DNA of 64,000 nucleotides. Origin: Candidatus Peribacteria bacterium (GTDB taxonomy: Bacteria; Patescibacteriota; Gracilibacteria; Absconditabacterales; Absconditicoccaceae). How positions within the stretch are numbered: the first letter of the stretch is position 1; each line of letters begins with the position of its first letter. The notes beneath the pieces are model-generated. The model ran no database searches. It had not been told where the DNA came from and was given only the letters and a program-made list of their open reading frames with translations. The stretch is taken from positions 124,001 through 188,000 of the forward strand of contig CP060225.1 in assembly GCA_023898485.1 (NCBI GenBank). Reading direction: 5' to 3'. A program made the translations under genes and the position numbers. Below are positions 44,638-57,362 of this stretch, piece by piece.

Positions 44638-45870
44638 TTATTGTTGTGGTTGGATGCAATGAGCACTGTCGCCAAAGGCTGCTTGAGAGAGTGGATTTTC
44701 CCAGCAGTAGAATTGCGCTGCGTCTTTGGCCATGATGAGGATGCCAAGTCCAAGGAGGAGGATCATGATGACACTATTGATGATACCCTCTATTTTGTAA
44801 TATGTGGATGGCTGGATGCGACCGATGCTTTGAATGATCACCCCAAGCATACGCCCACCATCGAGTGCGGGGATAGGGAGAAGATTAAATAAACCTAAAG
44901 CGAGTGAAATCATACCGATGAGTATCCACCACTGTGACCGTGCTCATTCGGCTATGATACTCTGTCCGACTCCGACGATACCCACAGGTCATGAGAGCTG
45001 GGAGGTGGCTTCTTGTTTTTCTACCTTTGATCCAGATCGGAGAGTCGAGATAAGATGTCCGAGAGAGGAGAACGTGAAGCGGGTCTGTTGGGAGATTTCT
45101 TGTAGTGCAATGAGTGGAGCTTGATATCGAGGGTAGTGAATTTTGTGTATAGTTATACTGTTGCTCGTATCAAGCATGATGCCAAGTAGACAAGAGTCGA
45201 CACACTGGTATGCTGCTGTTTGTGTTTGATTTTCTGGCGTGATCCATTCGATAGTGCATGCTGTTTCTTTGCATGATTGGAGTTGATTGCTGATGTTTCC
45301 GATGGTGGTGGGTATGTTATCTATACTTATGATTGTCGTGCCAGAGAGTAATCATTCTTCTGCTGCTCGTGATCATGTTTGAGTTGCTATGATCTGTGCT
45401 GGTAGTGATTCGTCGATGGTAATGATTCATCTCTCTTCTGCTTGTGTCATAGTAGGCATGAGATGAGTAGAAAATACACTCTCATCGGGGAGTATGCTAA
45501 GTGGCGGGGTACCGATAGCGAAGAGGATAGTGAAGATAATCCGCGCGGTCAGTATATTCATCACTACGCCTGCGATGAGGATGATAAGCTTGCGCCATCG
45601 GGAAGCTGCAAGATAGGATCCTGTCATAGTAAACGAACGAGTATCGGTAGGATTGTCTCCTGCGAGACGGACAAATCATCCCAATGGGATGAGGTTGAGT
45701 GAATATTTTGTTCATGATGTATCCTTACCAATGGTAGCGACGCGAGGTGGGATACCGATACCAAATTCAGTGACTTTGACGCCTATTTTTTTGGCAGCGG
45801 TCATGTGGCCTCGCTCATGGATGACGACGAGGGCGACGAAAGCAAGTATCATAAGTAGTATTCCAAGCAT
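44638..45870 (-). CDS. RseP/M50-family membrane metalloprotease
   Basis: 410 residues over about twelve UGA codons. The zinc site His18-Glu-Arg-Gly-His22 lies in the first membrane helix. Glu-Phe-Gly-Ile-Gly-Ile-Pro-Pro and Pro-Leu-Gly-Gly-Phe-Val-Arg follow. A PDZ-like middle leads to a C-terminal Asn-Leu-Leu-Pro-Ile-Pro-Ala-Leu-Asp-Gly-Gly, the second metal-binding motif. Site-2 proteases cut membrane-spanning substrates such as anti-sigma factors or signal peptides. It is divergent from tatD. The Gly of Gly-Gly-Phe-Val-Arg is UGA. Confidence 0.85.
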
Positions 45871-45895
45871 ACGTGATGGTGGTCTGTATAAAGTC

Positions 45896-45923
45896 TTGTA
45901 ATATTTTTCTATTCTGGTAGAGT
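45896..45923 (+). promoter_or_regulatory. candidate promoter of tatD
   Basis: TTGTAA, 16-nt spacer, TAGAGT, 30 nt before the ATG. Confidence 0.4.
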
Positions 45924-45952
45924 AGGGAAGATTTAGCTCGTTTGCAAGGATA

Positions 45953-46762
45953 ATGATAGACGCACATACTCATTTGACGGAATCACCGATGGTAGATGAT
46001 ATCTCTCAGACGATAGAGGATTTCATCTCTGTAGGTGGCGTGTGACTCGTGACGCAGTCGATGGATGATGCAACTTTTGAGCAGAATATCCGTATCGTGG
46101 AGCAGGTGGAAGATGAAGAGCTGGACTGTGTGGTCAAGACAACACGAGGATGGCATCCATGGGAAGTGGTCAAGGGTAATCTGTCTGGTCAATCACTTGA
46201 TGCACTCCACGATCAGGGCGCTATCATGATAGAGGAGTATGAGGATATGGTAGTGGCAGTAGGAGAATGTGGGATAGATCTCCATTATGAAGATGCTTCA
46301 AAAACTTTACAGACCCAACAGGCTGTCTTGGCTGAGCATGGACGTTTGGCGATGGGATATAGTTTGCCACTGGTGGTGCATTCGAGAGATGCTTTTGTCG
46401 AGACGATGGATGTACTGATGGATTTTCCTGATCTTACGGTGTATATGCACTGTCGAGGATATGGTCCTGAAGAGATAGAAGAGTTTCTTAAACGATGTCC
46501 TCGTGGCTATATTGGCTTCTGTGGTAATATTACCTATCCCAAGGCTGATGATCTTCGTGCAAGTTTGCAAGTCGTGCCGATGGATCGTTTGGTACTCGAG
46601 ACAGATGCACCATATCTTGCACCACAAGCAGTCAGAGGAGAGAAGAATAGACCTGCATTGATCGGGTATACGTACGATTTCGTAGCAGCGGAACTAGATA
46701 TAGAGGTAGATATCCTGAAGCGTCAGGTGACGGAGAATTTTTATAGATTGTATAGTCTGTAG
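45953..46762 (+). CDS. tatD: TatD-family metal-dependent DNase/hydrolase
   Basis: 269 residues with one UGA. Family motifs: Asp-Ala-His-Thr-His-Leu at the start, Gly-Glu-Cys-Gly-Ile-Asp-Leu-His-Tyr, Val-His-Ser-Arg-Asp-Ala, Met-His-Cys, and the final Glu-Thr-Asp-Ala-Pro-Tyr-Leu-Ala-Pro with Arg-Gly...Asn-Arg-Pro. TatD enzymes are metal-dependent 3'-5' exonucleases/deoxyribonucleases in DNA turnover and repair. In most bacteria the motif reads Glu-x-Gly-Leu-Asp, close to that seen here. Confidence 0.9.
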
Positions 46763-46843
46763 TTTATTGGTATTTAGATTATGCTTGCAATGGCGCTGAT
46801 TATGGCTATTCTGTAAGAGTTTTATGTGTTTTTATGTATTATT

Positions 46844-49027
46844 GTGGCTGCAAGAAGAAGATCGATCACTGGTAGGAGATGAGGATGAAGAAGTGCTGCC
46901 AAGACACTCGTTCTCACGAGACAAAAGATAGGCTGGATTATGACGGGCGTGGCATTTGTATATTTTTTTTCGTATTTTTTTGCTCCTGATGCGCCACTGA
47001 TGAATGTTCTTCATACAAATGCGATACTTGCTTTTGGTAGAGTTGGTGTGTTGCCGTTTTTTGTGGTGGCAGGTGTGACGTGATTATTGATCCTTTGGAG
47101 AGGACAAATGATGAGGACATGGATCAAAATCTTTGTCGCTTTAACACTCTTATTGTCTGCTTTGCTTAATTTTCCTGTGATAGAAAATGTGGCGTTATCA
47201 TACCAAGATTACGGATGATATATTTCATGGCCATTGTTACGAGCTATCTCTATGCTTTTTGGTGAGAGTATCATGGCAACAAAAATATTAATTATCCTAT
47301 GATCTCTGGGGGTATTGGGATGGATAGGATATACATTCAACCTCTCCGCTCACCTACCTAGTATCCGCGTACAGCTCCCTCGTTCCAATAGCGGAACTCG
47401 TCTCTCTGCTCCTACCAAGAAATCTACCTCTAAGCCTACGATCAAGCGTTTTGGTGATGAGTCAGAGACCACTTCTTCGTCCGTAGGATCAACAACGGAT
47501 AAGGAACTCGTCAAGAAAATGCTCATGAGCAAAGTGAAAGATAAGATTGATCAGACTGAGAAGAAAAAATCTCTTACCAGATACAATTTCCCGTCTGATA
47601 AACCCACGTATGTGCCATCACAAGTGTTGGCGGTAGATAAAGCACAGAGTGCTACTGTGAGTGAGACGTTCTTGCTTTCTAAGGTGAAGGATCTGCAGTC
47701 GAAGTTGGCTGAGTTTAATGTGCCGGTGGAGATAGAATGATTTGATATCGGTCCATCAGTGGTGCAGATCAGAGTGAGACCAGAAGCAGGTATCAAAGTA
47801 TCTGCTATTGAAAATCTTCAGAGTGATATAGCACTGTCACTCAAAGCAAAAGGTCTTCGTATCGTAGCGCCTATCCCAGGTACCGATTGTATTGGTATCC
47901 AGATTCCAAATCCCCAACCACAAATGGTCAGACTCTCGACGATGTTGGGGTCTGATAAGTTTTTGGGAGCAATGAATGATAACTGGACCAATCTCGCACT
48001 GGGTAAAAATGTGTCTGGTGAAGTCGTGGTCAAATCACTTGAGGCAATGCCACATCTGCTCGTAGCAGGTGCAACAGGATCGGGTAAATCGGTGGGTGTG
48101 AATGACTTCATTCTATCACTCATGTATCAGAATACTCCGTCGGAGATGAAATTTCTCATGGTGGATCCCAAGCAAGTGGAGATGGAACTGTATTCGGGTC
48201 TTCCATATCTTTTGGCTCCTATTATCACCGATCCAGACAAGGCACTTCGTATGCTTAAGCGGACGGTAGATGAAATGGAGACGAGATACACATTACTAAA
48301 GAAGAATAAAGTGAAACATATTGATGAATTTAATGCTAAGCAACCACACAATAGTCTCTATCGTATTGTAGTGATTATTGATGAACTAGCAGATCTTATG
48401 ATGTCAGGCAATAAGAAAGAAGTTGAACTTTGTATTACACGTATTGCACAAAAGGCTCGTGCGGTTGGTATTCATCTGATCGTGGCCACACAGCGTCCAT
48501 CCGTCAATGTGATTACTGGTCTTATCAAAGCGAATATGCCGACACGTATCTCGTATGGTGTGGTATCACAGATCGATAGTAGAACTATTCTTGGCATCAA
48601 GGGTGCAGAAGAACTGGTTGGCAAAGGTGATATGCTCTATATGGATGCATCGACCAAATATCCCGAACGTATCCAATGTCCTTTCGTCGGGACAGAAGAA
48701 ATCAACCACGTCGTGAAATATCTCCAAATGAAGTATATGAAATGACTCAATGAAGAAGATATGTATCATCCAGAACTTATGGAAGTGATTGAATGAAGGG
48801 GTACTGTGAGTGTAGATTTTGGTGGGAGTGATGGAGGAGGATCGGATGAAGACCTCGTCGAAGAAGCTATCAAGATCATAGCAGAGACGAGAAAAGCGTC
48901 TGCGACTCTTTTGCAACGTAAACTAAATGTAGGATTTGCTCGTGCTGCGAGAATATTGGATACATTGGAAGAAAAATGAGTAGTCTGACCACAAAATGGC
49001 TCAAAGCCAAGAGAAGTATTGATTTAA
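46844..49027 (+). CDS. ftsK: FtsK/SpoIIIE DNA translocase
   Basis: 727 residues over about ten UGA codons, starting at GTG 46844 (basic Ala-Ala-Arg-Arg-Arg). Four hydrophobic segments lie within the first ~170 residues, then a linker. The RecA-like motor has Walker A Gly-Ala-Thr-Gly-Ser-Gly-Lys-Ser (near 408), Val-Asp-Pro-Lys-Gln-Val-Glu, Walker B Ile-Ile-Asp-Glu-Leu-Ala-Asp-Leu and Ala-Thr-Gln-Arg-Pro-Ser. A C-terminal winged-helix gamma domain ends Arg-Ala-Ala-Arg-Ile-Leu. It pumps chromosomal DNA through the division septum. GTG 46826 is an alternative start. Confidence 0.92.
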
Positions 49028-49102
49028 ATGAGTGGGGGACTTGTGTTTGGGACTGATCTGAGTATAGTATAGATACTTATTTGATGCGTTATCGAGGGCA
49101 CC

Positions 49103-51544
49103 ATGACAGTAGGAATGTTTTTGCTCGGAGGTGTGGTAGTGCTGGGACTGATGGTCTGGTGAGGTTTTTTGGTATTTCGTCATGTTTTTCGTGCACAGTG
49201 GACGAAGACGCAAGCAGCCAAACTCCAATGTATCATGGTCAAGATACCTCATGCAGGTGTATCGAAGTCAGGCGACATACAGGCGTCTGATATGATCCAG
49301 ACCATGAAACAGAACTTGGAAGTTATGAATCAGATTTATAAAAACTTTTCTTCACTAGTAGAAGATGATTGGCAACATCGTCGTTTTGGTAATGATTATT
49401 TGGTATTGGAGCTTTTGGTGGAGAATGAGTTGATCAAGTGGGTGCTGGCTGTGCCAGGAGAACATTTGGAGGCAGTAGAGCAGTCGATCGGTGGTTTTTA
49501 CCCTGGTGCGGTGATTGATCGTATTGATCAGCCGTCACTTCTTTCTACAGGGAAATATGCATCAGGTGCTACATTTAGTTATGCAAAAGAGAGTGCCTAT
49601 CCGCTGAAGACATATGATGTGTTTGAGGCAGATCCTATGGAAAGTATTTTGTCTGCATGTTCGAGACTGAGTATTGATGAGTCGCTGAGTATACAGTGGT
49701 ATGTTGCCCCCGTAGGTCCAAAAGTTGCAAAACATGTTTCTGGACGTATTGAAGAATTGCTTGATGAGACGAAGAAAAAGGGATTTTTTGGTCGTCTGAT
49801 GCAATTTTTGATCAAAGGAGATGATACCAAAGAAGAGAAAAAGCTTATCACGGGGCAGAAACAATCAGATATGGAGCAGAAAAAGGAAGATGAATATTTT
49901 GCTGTGTCTATCAGAGCACTGGCGGTGGCACCTAGTAAATCTCGTGCTGATCATATTGTCACTGATCTGGGGAAGACATTTTCGCAGTATACGTATCAGG
50001 GCATGAATAGCATCAAGACGTCGATGGTGTCTGATGATGTTTTGGATACCTATATGAGAAATTTTGTCAGGAAAGATATGCTGCCACACGATGTGAGTTT
50101 TTGGTCATCGCGCATGTATGATGTGATGTCAACGAAAGAACTTTCGTCACTCTATCATTTTCCTCACTGGAGATTCAATAGAAATCCTCGTATCAAATGG
50201 CAGAAATTCAAAATCATACCAGCGCCAGACAATATTCCACGTGAGTGATTGTTTTTGGGTACGAATGTGTATGGTGGTATTTCCAAAGATATTTATGTCA
50301 AAGAAGAAGATAGGTTTAGGCACTTCTATATCATAGGACAGACAGGTACGGGTAAATCGACGATGATGGAGACTATGATCATCAATGATCTGCGTAATGG
50401 AGCTGGTCTGTGTGCTATTGATCCTCATGGACAATTGTGTGATCATGTTTTGCCCTATCTACCCAAAGAACGTATTGATGATTTGATCTATTTTGATCTG
50501 TCCAATACTGCATATCCTGTAGCATTCAATGTTTTTGAAGCAGAATCAGATGATGAGAGAGATGTGGTAACGAATGATATTATAGAGATGTTTGTGGGTA
50601 TGTATGGTCCAGAAATCTTCGGTCCACGTATCCAGGACTATTTCCGTAATGCGGCATTTCTTCTGATGGAGCAGCCCGATGGTGGTACGATGCTGGAAAT
50701 TATGAGACTTTTTACCGATCCTCCGTATTTGGAAACCAAGCTTAAACATCTCAAAAATCCTGTCATTGCATCGTGGTGGAACAAAACCTATAGAGCTATG
50801 GGTGATAGGGAAAAGGCAGAAATCATTCCATTTCTCCAGGCGAAGTTTGGTCCATTTACGTCAGGTACGTATGTGCGCAATGTGATCGGTCAGCCAAAAT
50901 CTGCATTTAATATCGGTCAGGCGATGCAAGAGGGCAAAATCATCCTTGCTAATCTGTCTAAGGGTCTGACGGGTGAAGAAAATAGTCAACTGATTGGTAG
51001 AATGTTTGCCATCCAGATCAAAATCCATGCTTTGAGAAGGGCTGCGATCCCTGAACATACGAGACAGCCTTTCTATCTCTATGTGGATGAGTTCCAAAAC
51101 TATGTTTCCAAATCATTTGAGAGCATCCTCTCCGAAGCTCGTAAATACCGCCTGGGACTCTGTGTGGCTCATCAGTATATCGAACAGCTCAAAGCGACAG
51201 GTCTTGGTGGTAGCGTGGATCTCTCCAAGGCTATCTTTGGTAATATAGGATCGATGATGGCACTCAAGGTGGGTCCTGAAGATGCAGAGTTTTTGGAGAA
51301 AATTTTTGAACCAGAGTTTACCAAGACTGATCTGGGAAATATAGATGCTCGTAAGGGTATTATGAGACTCTCTGTGGATAGTCAGCCATCTAAGCCGTTT
51401 TCTATATCTCCATACTATATGCTCCAAGAGCCACCTGTTCATGTCACTGAAAAGGTTGATATTATCAAACAGATCTCTTCTCTCAAATGGGGAACCAAGA
51501 GGGAATTGGTAGATAAAGAAGTGTTCTTCAGGGTTGGTGTATAA
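49103..51544 (+). CDS. membrane-anchored VirD4/TraG-like ATPase, paralogue 2
   Basis: 813 residues over two UGA codons. One N-terminal membrane helix (residues 3-28), a ~370-residue soluble domain, then the ATPase: Walker A Gly-Gln-Thr-Gly-Thr-Gly-Lys-Ser-Thr (about 412-420), Ala-Ile-Asp-Pro-His-Gly-Gln, Walker B Leu-Tyr-Val-Asp-Glu-Phe-Gln-Asn. It aligns with the 34071 gene along the ATPase, with shared Pro-Lys-Glu-Arg, Met-Gly-Asp-Arg-Glu-Lys and Leu-Ser-Glu-Ala-Arg-Lys-Tyr-Arg segments. It lies just after ftsK and before a secreted propeller protein. Its substrate is unknown. Confidence 0.82.
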
Positions 51545-51630
51545 GATATTGATGGATAAACTGTTGATTTGTGTACCTTTCTTTGGTATGTTGTGATTGT
51601 CTTTATTATATTTTCATTTGTATTATGTTT

Positions 51631-54600
51631 ATGAGCGGTAGATATGTGATTTCCTATCGTGTATTTCTTTTTGTGGGTATGGCTGTGGTGATATATTTTT
51701 CGACCGCTTTAGCAGCTACCTATACCCGAGATATGACTATACCAGGTGATTATACTTTGTCCAATAGTAGTCTTGTAGAGATTACTAATGGTGTATGACA
51801 GCTCAGATGGTGGTATATGCAGAATATTGTGGGTGATTTGGGAGACTCTGTTGGTGTTGCTATATGAGACATAGACAATGATGGTGATTTAGATATTTAT
51901 GTGGCAAATATCAGTAATCAGCAAAACAAACTTCGAATCAATAATGGTTCTTGATTTTTTACCGCTCAGAATATTGTATGAGATCTGGGTAATTCTCGTG
52001 GAGTTGTGATGTGAGACATAGACAATGATGGTGATTTAGATATTTATGTTGCTAATGATAATGGTCAAAACAAACTTCGAATCAATAATGGTTCTTGATT
52101 TTTTACCGCTCAGAACATTGCATGAGATTTAAGTTATTCTTCCGATGCTACTATGTGAGATGTAGATAGTGATGGAGACCTCGATATCTATGTAGCAAAC
52201 TATAATAACCAACAAAACAAACTTCGAATCAACAATGGCTCCTGATTTTTTACCGCTCAGAATATTGTATGAGATCTGGGTAATTCTCGCAGTGCGGTTA
52301 TGTGAGACATAGACAATGATGGTGATTTAGATATTTATGTGTCTAATGAATATCAACAAAACCGCCTTTGGGTCAACAATGGCTCCTGATTTTTCACTTC
52401 TCAAGATATTTTAGGAGACACAGGACAGTCTATGTATCCTTCGCCTATGTGAGACATAGATAGTGATGGAGACCTGGATATTTATGTCCCCCATTATTCT
52501 AACCAACAAAACAAACTTCGAATCAACAATGGCTCCTGATTTTTTACCGCTCAGGATATTGTATGAGATTTGTGATATTCTCTTGATGCTGTTATGTGAG
52601 ATATAGACAATGATGGTGATTTAGATATTTATGTGTATCATCCATTTGTTGCTGAACAAAACAAACTTCGAATCAATAATGGTTCTTGATTTTTTACCGC
52701 TCAGAACATTGTATGAGATTTAGGTAATTCTCGTGGTGGAGTTATGTGAGATATAGACAATGATGGTGATTTAGATATTTATGTTGGTAATGGTAGTAAC
52801 CAACAAAACCGCTTCCGAATTAACGGCTATAGTCCAGCTCAGCCCTATATCCAATCTTCTACTGCATTTACCTTTTCGCAGAGTATTATCAGTTTCGCTG
52901 AGACACTTGGTACTGGTCATCAGGGTGCTATCACATATCAAGTCTCTACTAATAATGGTCTTACTCGGAACTATTGGGATGGGTCGGCACGAATGACTAC
53001 TCTTCAGACTAATGGATCAGAGACCTCTTCTGGATCAGCGATCCATGATCATGTTGCTACCCTTGATACCGACGGCGGTCAGTTTCTTTGGAGAGCATAT
53101 TTGGTCAGTGATGGTAATCAACAGGCAATGCTTGACCAGATAGATGTAGAAGACTCTGCATTTATGATTACTTTTTCTACAGGTACTTTATTGAGTGGTA
53201 CTTCCATTACAGATACCACTATTACTATTACTGATTTGGTTGGTATCTCATCTGGTTCTGTTGCGATTGATCCTTCGAGCACAGCTGCATCTCAACTTAT
53301 CTGCACACAGGTTGATCCGCTGACTGTAACTTGTACTGTCTCTGTTGATGTATCTGGAACACTTGCTATCACAGCGACTAATACATGAGGTCAGACCAAA
53401 GTAGCATATCAAGCGGGTTATATTATTGATATGATTCCTCCTTCTGTTCCTTTGGTTGATATCGATACGGGAGATGGTTCTCTAAGTTTTATCAACAATC
53501 CTACTATTACTTTCTCTGCTACGGATAATATAGCAGTGGATTACTTTGAGATACTCTATACAGACATTGCTGGTACACCTTCTACTCTTGTTTATACTGG
53601 TAGTTCATGATCGCTAGGACTAGCTCTGTATCCAACAGACTATCTTTTGAATTTCTATCACACGATTGTAGTGCGTGTCTATGATACGGCGGGCAATATG
53701 ACTGAGAATGAGGTGAGCTTTCCTCCTATTATCTCTTTTATAGTGCCAACGCCTATTAGTAACTCTTCTATTACTGGTGCAACAGTGACCATTACCTCAC
53801 CTCTTGGTAATGCTATTACTGGTATCGTCCTTACATCTAGTATTCCAACAGCTTCATTAGGTACTTGCGTATGATCATGATCAGATACTATCCTTCCATA
53901 CAATAGTCCTGTGACGTGTACTTTGACTGGTATAGATAGTAGTGGTACCGTGAGTATTTCTGCGTATGATTTTATCAATTTGGCACAAGGAAAAAACGCT
54001 TATACATTCCTTATAGATACCATTGCTCCTGTTATCGGTATCGTCGCACCTCAATTGACTTACACGGGCAATATTACTACTACCACCATTACTATTACCG
54101 ATGATATCGCTCTTGTAACTGGAGATGTAACTGTTTCTTTGATTGGTGTGGTGGGTGACCTTATATTGCAAGATGTTGTTTGTGTACAAACTTATACCTC
54201 TCAAGTGGATTGTTCACTCGTAGTGAGTTCGTCGAGTGCTGGATCAGGAGTGCTGCAGGTTGGTGTCACTGATGTAGCAGGGAACGTGATGAGCGCCCTA
54301 CAGACAGGTTATAGTATTGATACATTGGGTCCTTTGGTGAACTTCTCTGATAATATAGAATATACTGCTTATTTGACTGATACGGCATCACTCTCAGTAA
54401 CTGATACATGAGTTTGAATAGCTCGATCTACTGTATGATATGCACTTATTGATCTGGGTATGGGTGACACATGTGATGGATCATTGATATTTGTTCCATA
54501 TGCAAGTGGACAAGTACTAACATTTGATGAAACACATAATGATTTTTCCATCTGTGTGCAGGCTATGGATTTGTATGGGAATGCCACATATGTCACTAGT

Positions 54601-55572
54601 GCATATCCCATTGCCGTTACTCCCAATCTACCACCAACCTCTCTCCATCTTTCTCCCTCTATCGTGAATGAAAATACTGCTGTGGCAACAACTATCATTG
54701 CTACTGATCCTGATCCGTCTGATACTTTTGGGTATAGCTTCTGTGTCAGTGGTGCAGATAACACCCTTTTTGCACTAAGTGGCGACCAACTCATATCATC
54801 CATCATATTAGATTATGAGAATCCACAAGATACTGATATGAATAATGTCTATGATGTGTGTATTGAGGTCATGGATAGTGTAGGTAATATATACCAACAA
54901 ATTTTGTCTCTTTCGGTGCGTGATGTGTCAGAATCTATAAGTGGATGATCATGAGGTGGTGGATGAGGTGGTTATGTTCTTCCTGGTACTGGAGCTACAG
55001 TGACTGACATTCCTATAACTGATGGTGCTGCCAGTGATACCACTACTTCATCAGATGTTGTGAGTGAATTAGAGTGAGCATATCAGTTTGCTTATGATTA
55101 TGGTCTTACCACGCTTGCTCCTTTTATGGATGCAGATCCATATGGATTGCTACTCAGAAAACAACTTGCCAAGATGATGACTAATTTTGCTATCAATGTT
55201 ATGGGACAAACGCCCGATCCCACTAGACTTGATATATGTAGCCAATATATTGATGACGTGAGTGAGGAATTTGATTACTATCTTGTTACTGCATGTCAGC
55301 TAGGTATTATGGGATTAGAAACTGATGGTATTACACCGCTCCTTACTCATAACTTCATGGCAGATAAAATAGTTACAAGAGCAGAGTTTGGTACTGTACT
55401 TTCGAGGGTACTCTGGGGAAGAGCATATGATGGATCAATACGCTGGTATGAGTCTCATTTGCAGGCTCTCAAAGATCATGATTATATGCAATATATCACT
55501 GAGTATTTTGCTCTGCAGACAGAACTGAGAGGTAATGTGTGGATAGTGTTGCAGAGAGTTGCTAGTGATTAG
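51631..55572 (+). CDS. secreted FG-GAP beta-propeller protein with SLH-like C-terminus
   Basis: 1,313 residues over about forty UGA codons. The signal peptide ends Ala-Leu-Ala-Ala. Seven FG-GAP/VCBS repeats (51865-52800) each carry Gly-Asp-(Ile/Val)-Asp-(Asn/Ser)-Asp-Gly-Asp-Leu-Asp, a calcium-binding loop, and most have Asn-Asn-Gly-Ser-Gly-Phe-Phe. Ig-like/cadherin-like regions follow to about 54.9 kb, then a glycine linker and a ~180-residue SLH-like domain resembling that of the 8394 gene product. A seven-bladed extracellular propeller suggests ligand or host-surface binding, by inference. ATG 51625 is an alternative start. Confidence 0.85.
51865..52800 (+). repeat. seven FG-GAP/VCBS repeats of about 145-150 bp
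   Basis: Seven copies with conserved DNA such as AACAAACTTCGAATCAA and TTTTTTACCGCTCAG. The glycine opening the calcium loop is UGA in all seven copies, and the glycine before Phe-Phe is UGA in six of the seven. Copies differ at synonymous and loop positions, unlike the identical array at 17.3 kb. Confidence 0.9.
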
Positions 55573-55634
55573 GCGTGCCGTATGTTTGTATATAATGTAT
55601 CAACTTTTTTGACTCAGCTTATGTTGGATGTGTC

Positions 55635-57293
55635 TTACTTTTCTATAATATGGTCTATTGTGAGCATTCGCCCTCCGGCGTAAGAGTCTGCTTTGATTTT
55701 TCCTATGATATCGACAGTAGTAGACAAGGTGCCATGGAGGTCACCATTGCCCCGATACATGGCCGTGAGCGTGTGATCGCCGTAGGTGACGGTGCATTTG
55801 AGATGACCTTTGCCGCGCTTGCCCACTGTGGATGTATTGGTAAGTGTGACGTTTTTGAAAAGAAAAGTCGGTTCGGGATTTCACTCTCCAAAGGGAGCAA
55901 GTTTGGTGATATCCAGGATATGATTGACAGTAAGGTCATCGGGTGTGATGACGGTGTCGACGGTAATTTCTTTTTCTAGCATGTCGGGAGTGATGATGCT
56001 GTCTGCGTATATTTGGAGGGCGTCGATGAGGGTCTGAATATTTTTGGTCTCTATAGTGAGTCCACCTGCCTGCTGATGTCCACCTGATCTGAGGAGGAGG
56101 GGAGCGATGCTCTCGTGGTGGAGCATGTCGATGATACTGAAGTAGCTGGGTGCTCTGAGTGATCCGCTAGCGGTGTTAGTGTCAGGATTGACATAGAGGA
56201 TGAGAGAGGGTTTGTTGTGTTGTTCAGTGATGCGACCCGCAACAATGCCGACAATACCCTCGTGATAGTCTTCGCTGTATGCTACAAGAATATTTTGTGC
56301 TGGGTCTATTTGTGATTTGGCGTCTTTGATAGCGTCATCTTGCAGAGATTTACGATGTGTGTTGAGATCTTCGAGTTCTTGGAGTTTGTCGTGCTGTTTC
56401 TGTCCAGTGTGGAGGAGGGTAGCGAGACTATCGTAGGGAGTAGCTACTCTGCCACCCGCATTGATCCTGGGCCCGATGACGAAGCCAATGTGGAAGGTAT
56501 CGATCGATCATTTGATACTGAGAAAATCAAGAATTCATTGGAGTGATGGTGGCATATGGCCGCTATTGATGTATTCTAATCACTTTTTCACGATCATCCT
56601 GTTCTCATCTTGGAGTGGGACGACGTCGGCGACGGTCGCTATCGCGATGACAGGAAGATAAAAACTGAAAATCTGACGCCTACGTTCGTCTGACCACTTG
56701 GTTTTGGTCATGAGGGCATTGATGAACTTGAATGTGACGCCAGCACCACAGAGCCCTTTGAATGTATAGTCAGGAGAGGTCTGAGGATTGACGACGGCGA
56801 TACAGTCGGGGATGATCTCGCCCGCATGGTGGTGATCTGTGACGATAAGATCGATTCCTACTTCGCGAGCATATGCTGCCTCTGCGACGGACGTGATGCC
56901 GTTGTCGACAGTGATGATGAGATCGACTCACTTCTCCTGCATCATATCGATATGCTTGGTCTTGAGGCCGTAGCCATCGTGGCGACGATGCGGGAACATG
57001 ATAGAGATATTGTCATAGCCGATGTCTTGGGTGATGAAAGTATAGAGCGCCCATGATGAGGTGATACCATCGACGTCGTAGTCGCCGAAGATCATGATCC
57101 TCTCTTTACGCTTCATAGCATCTATGATCCTGTCGACAGCGATAGTCATATCTGACAGGAGAAAAGGATCTTTTCGATAATGAGAAAATGTCGGATCAAA
57201 AAAATCCTCTACGTCGCAGGTAATCTGTCTGACGATGAGGAGTCTCTCAAGTAGTGGTATACTAGGATCATCGAGCAATACGCGATATTTCAT
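55635..57293 (-). CDS. recJ: single-stranded-DNA-specific exonuclease RecJ
   Basis: 552 residues over several UGA codons. The DHH phosphoesterase signature Asp71-Tyr-Asp-Val-Asp-Gly76 is followed by a Thr-Asp-His-His-His segment (about 152), and the DHHA1 domain carries Leu-Arg-Ser-Gly-Gly-His-Gln-Gln-Ala-Gly-Gly. The C-terminal OB-like part contains UGA at 55881-55883. RecJ degrades ssDNA 5' to 3' in recombination and repair. Length is typical of the family. Confidence 0.93.
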
Positions 57294-57362
57294 CGGACAT
57301 CGGAGGTAGCGAATAAGTGCTGTCTATGATGTGGATGTGTGGGGTAGGTTGCAAGGAGAAAA

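Noticed and set aside
54940..55000. Sortase-type Leu-Pro-Gly-Thr-Gly motif in the propeller protein
   Set aside because: It is internal, about 190 residues from the C-terminus, and lacks the following hydrophobic helix and basic tail.
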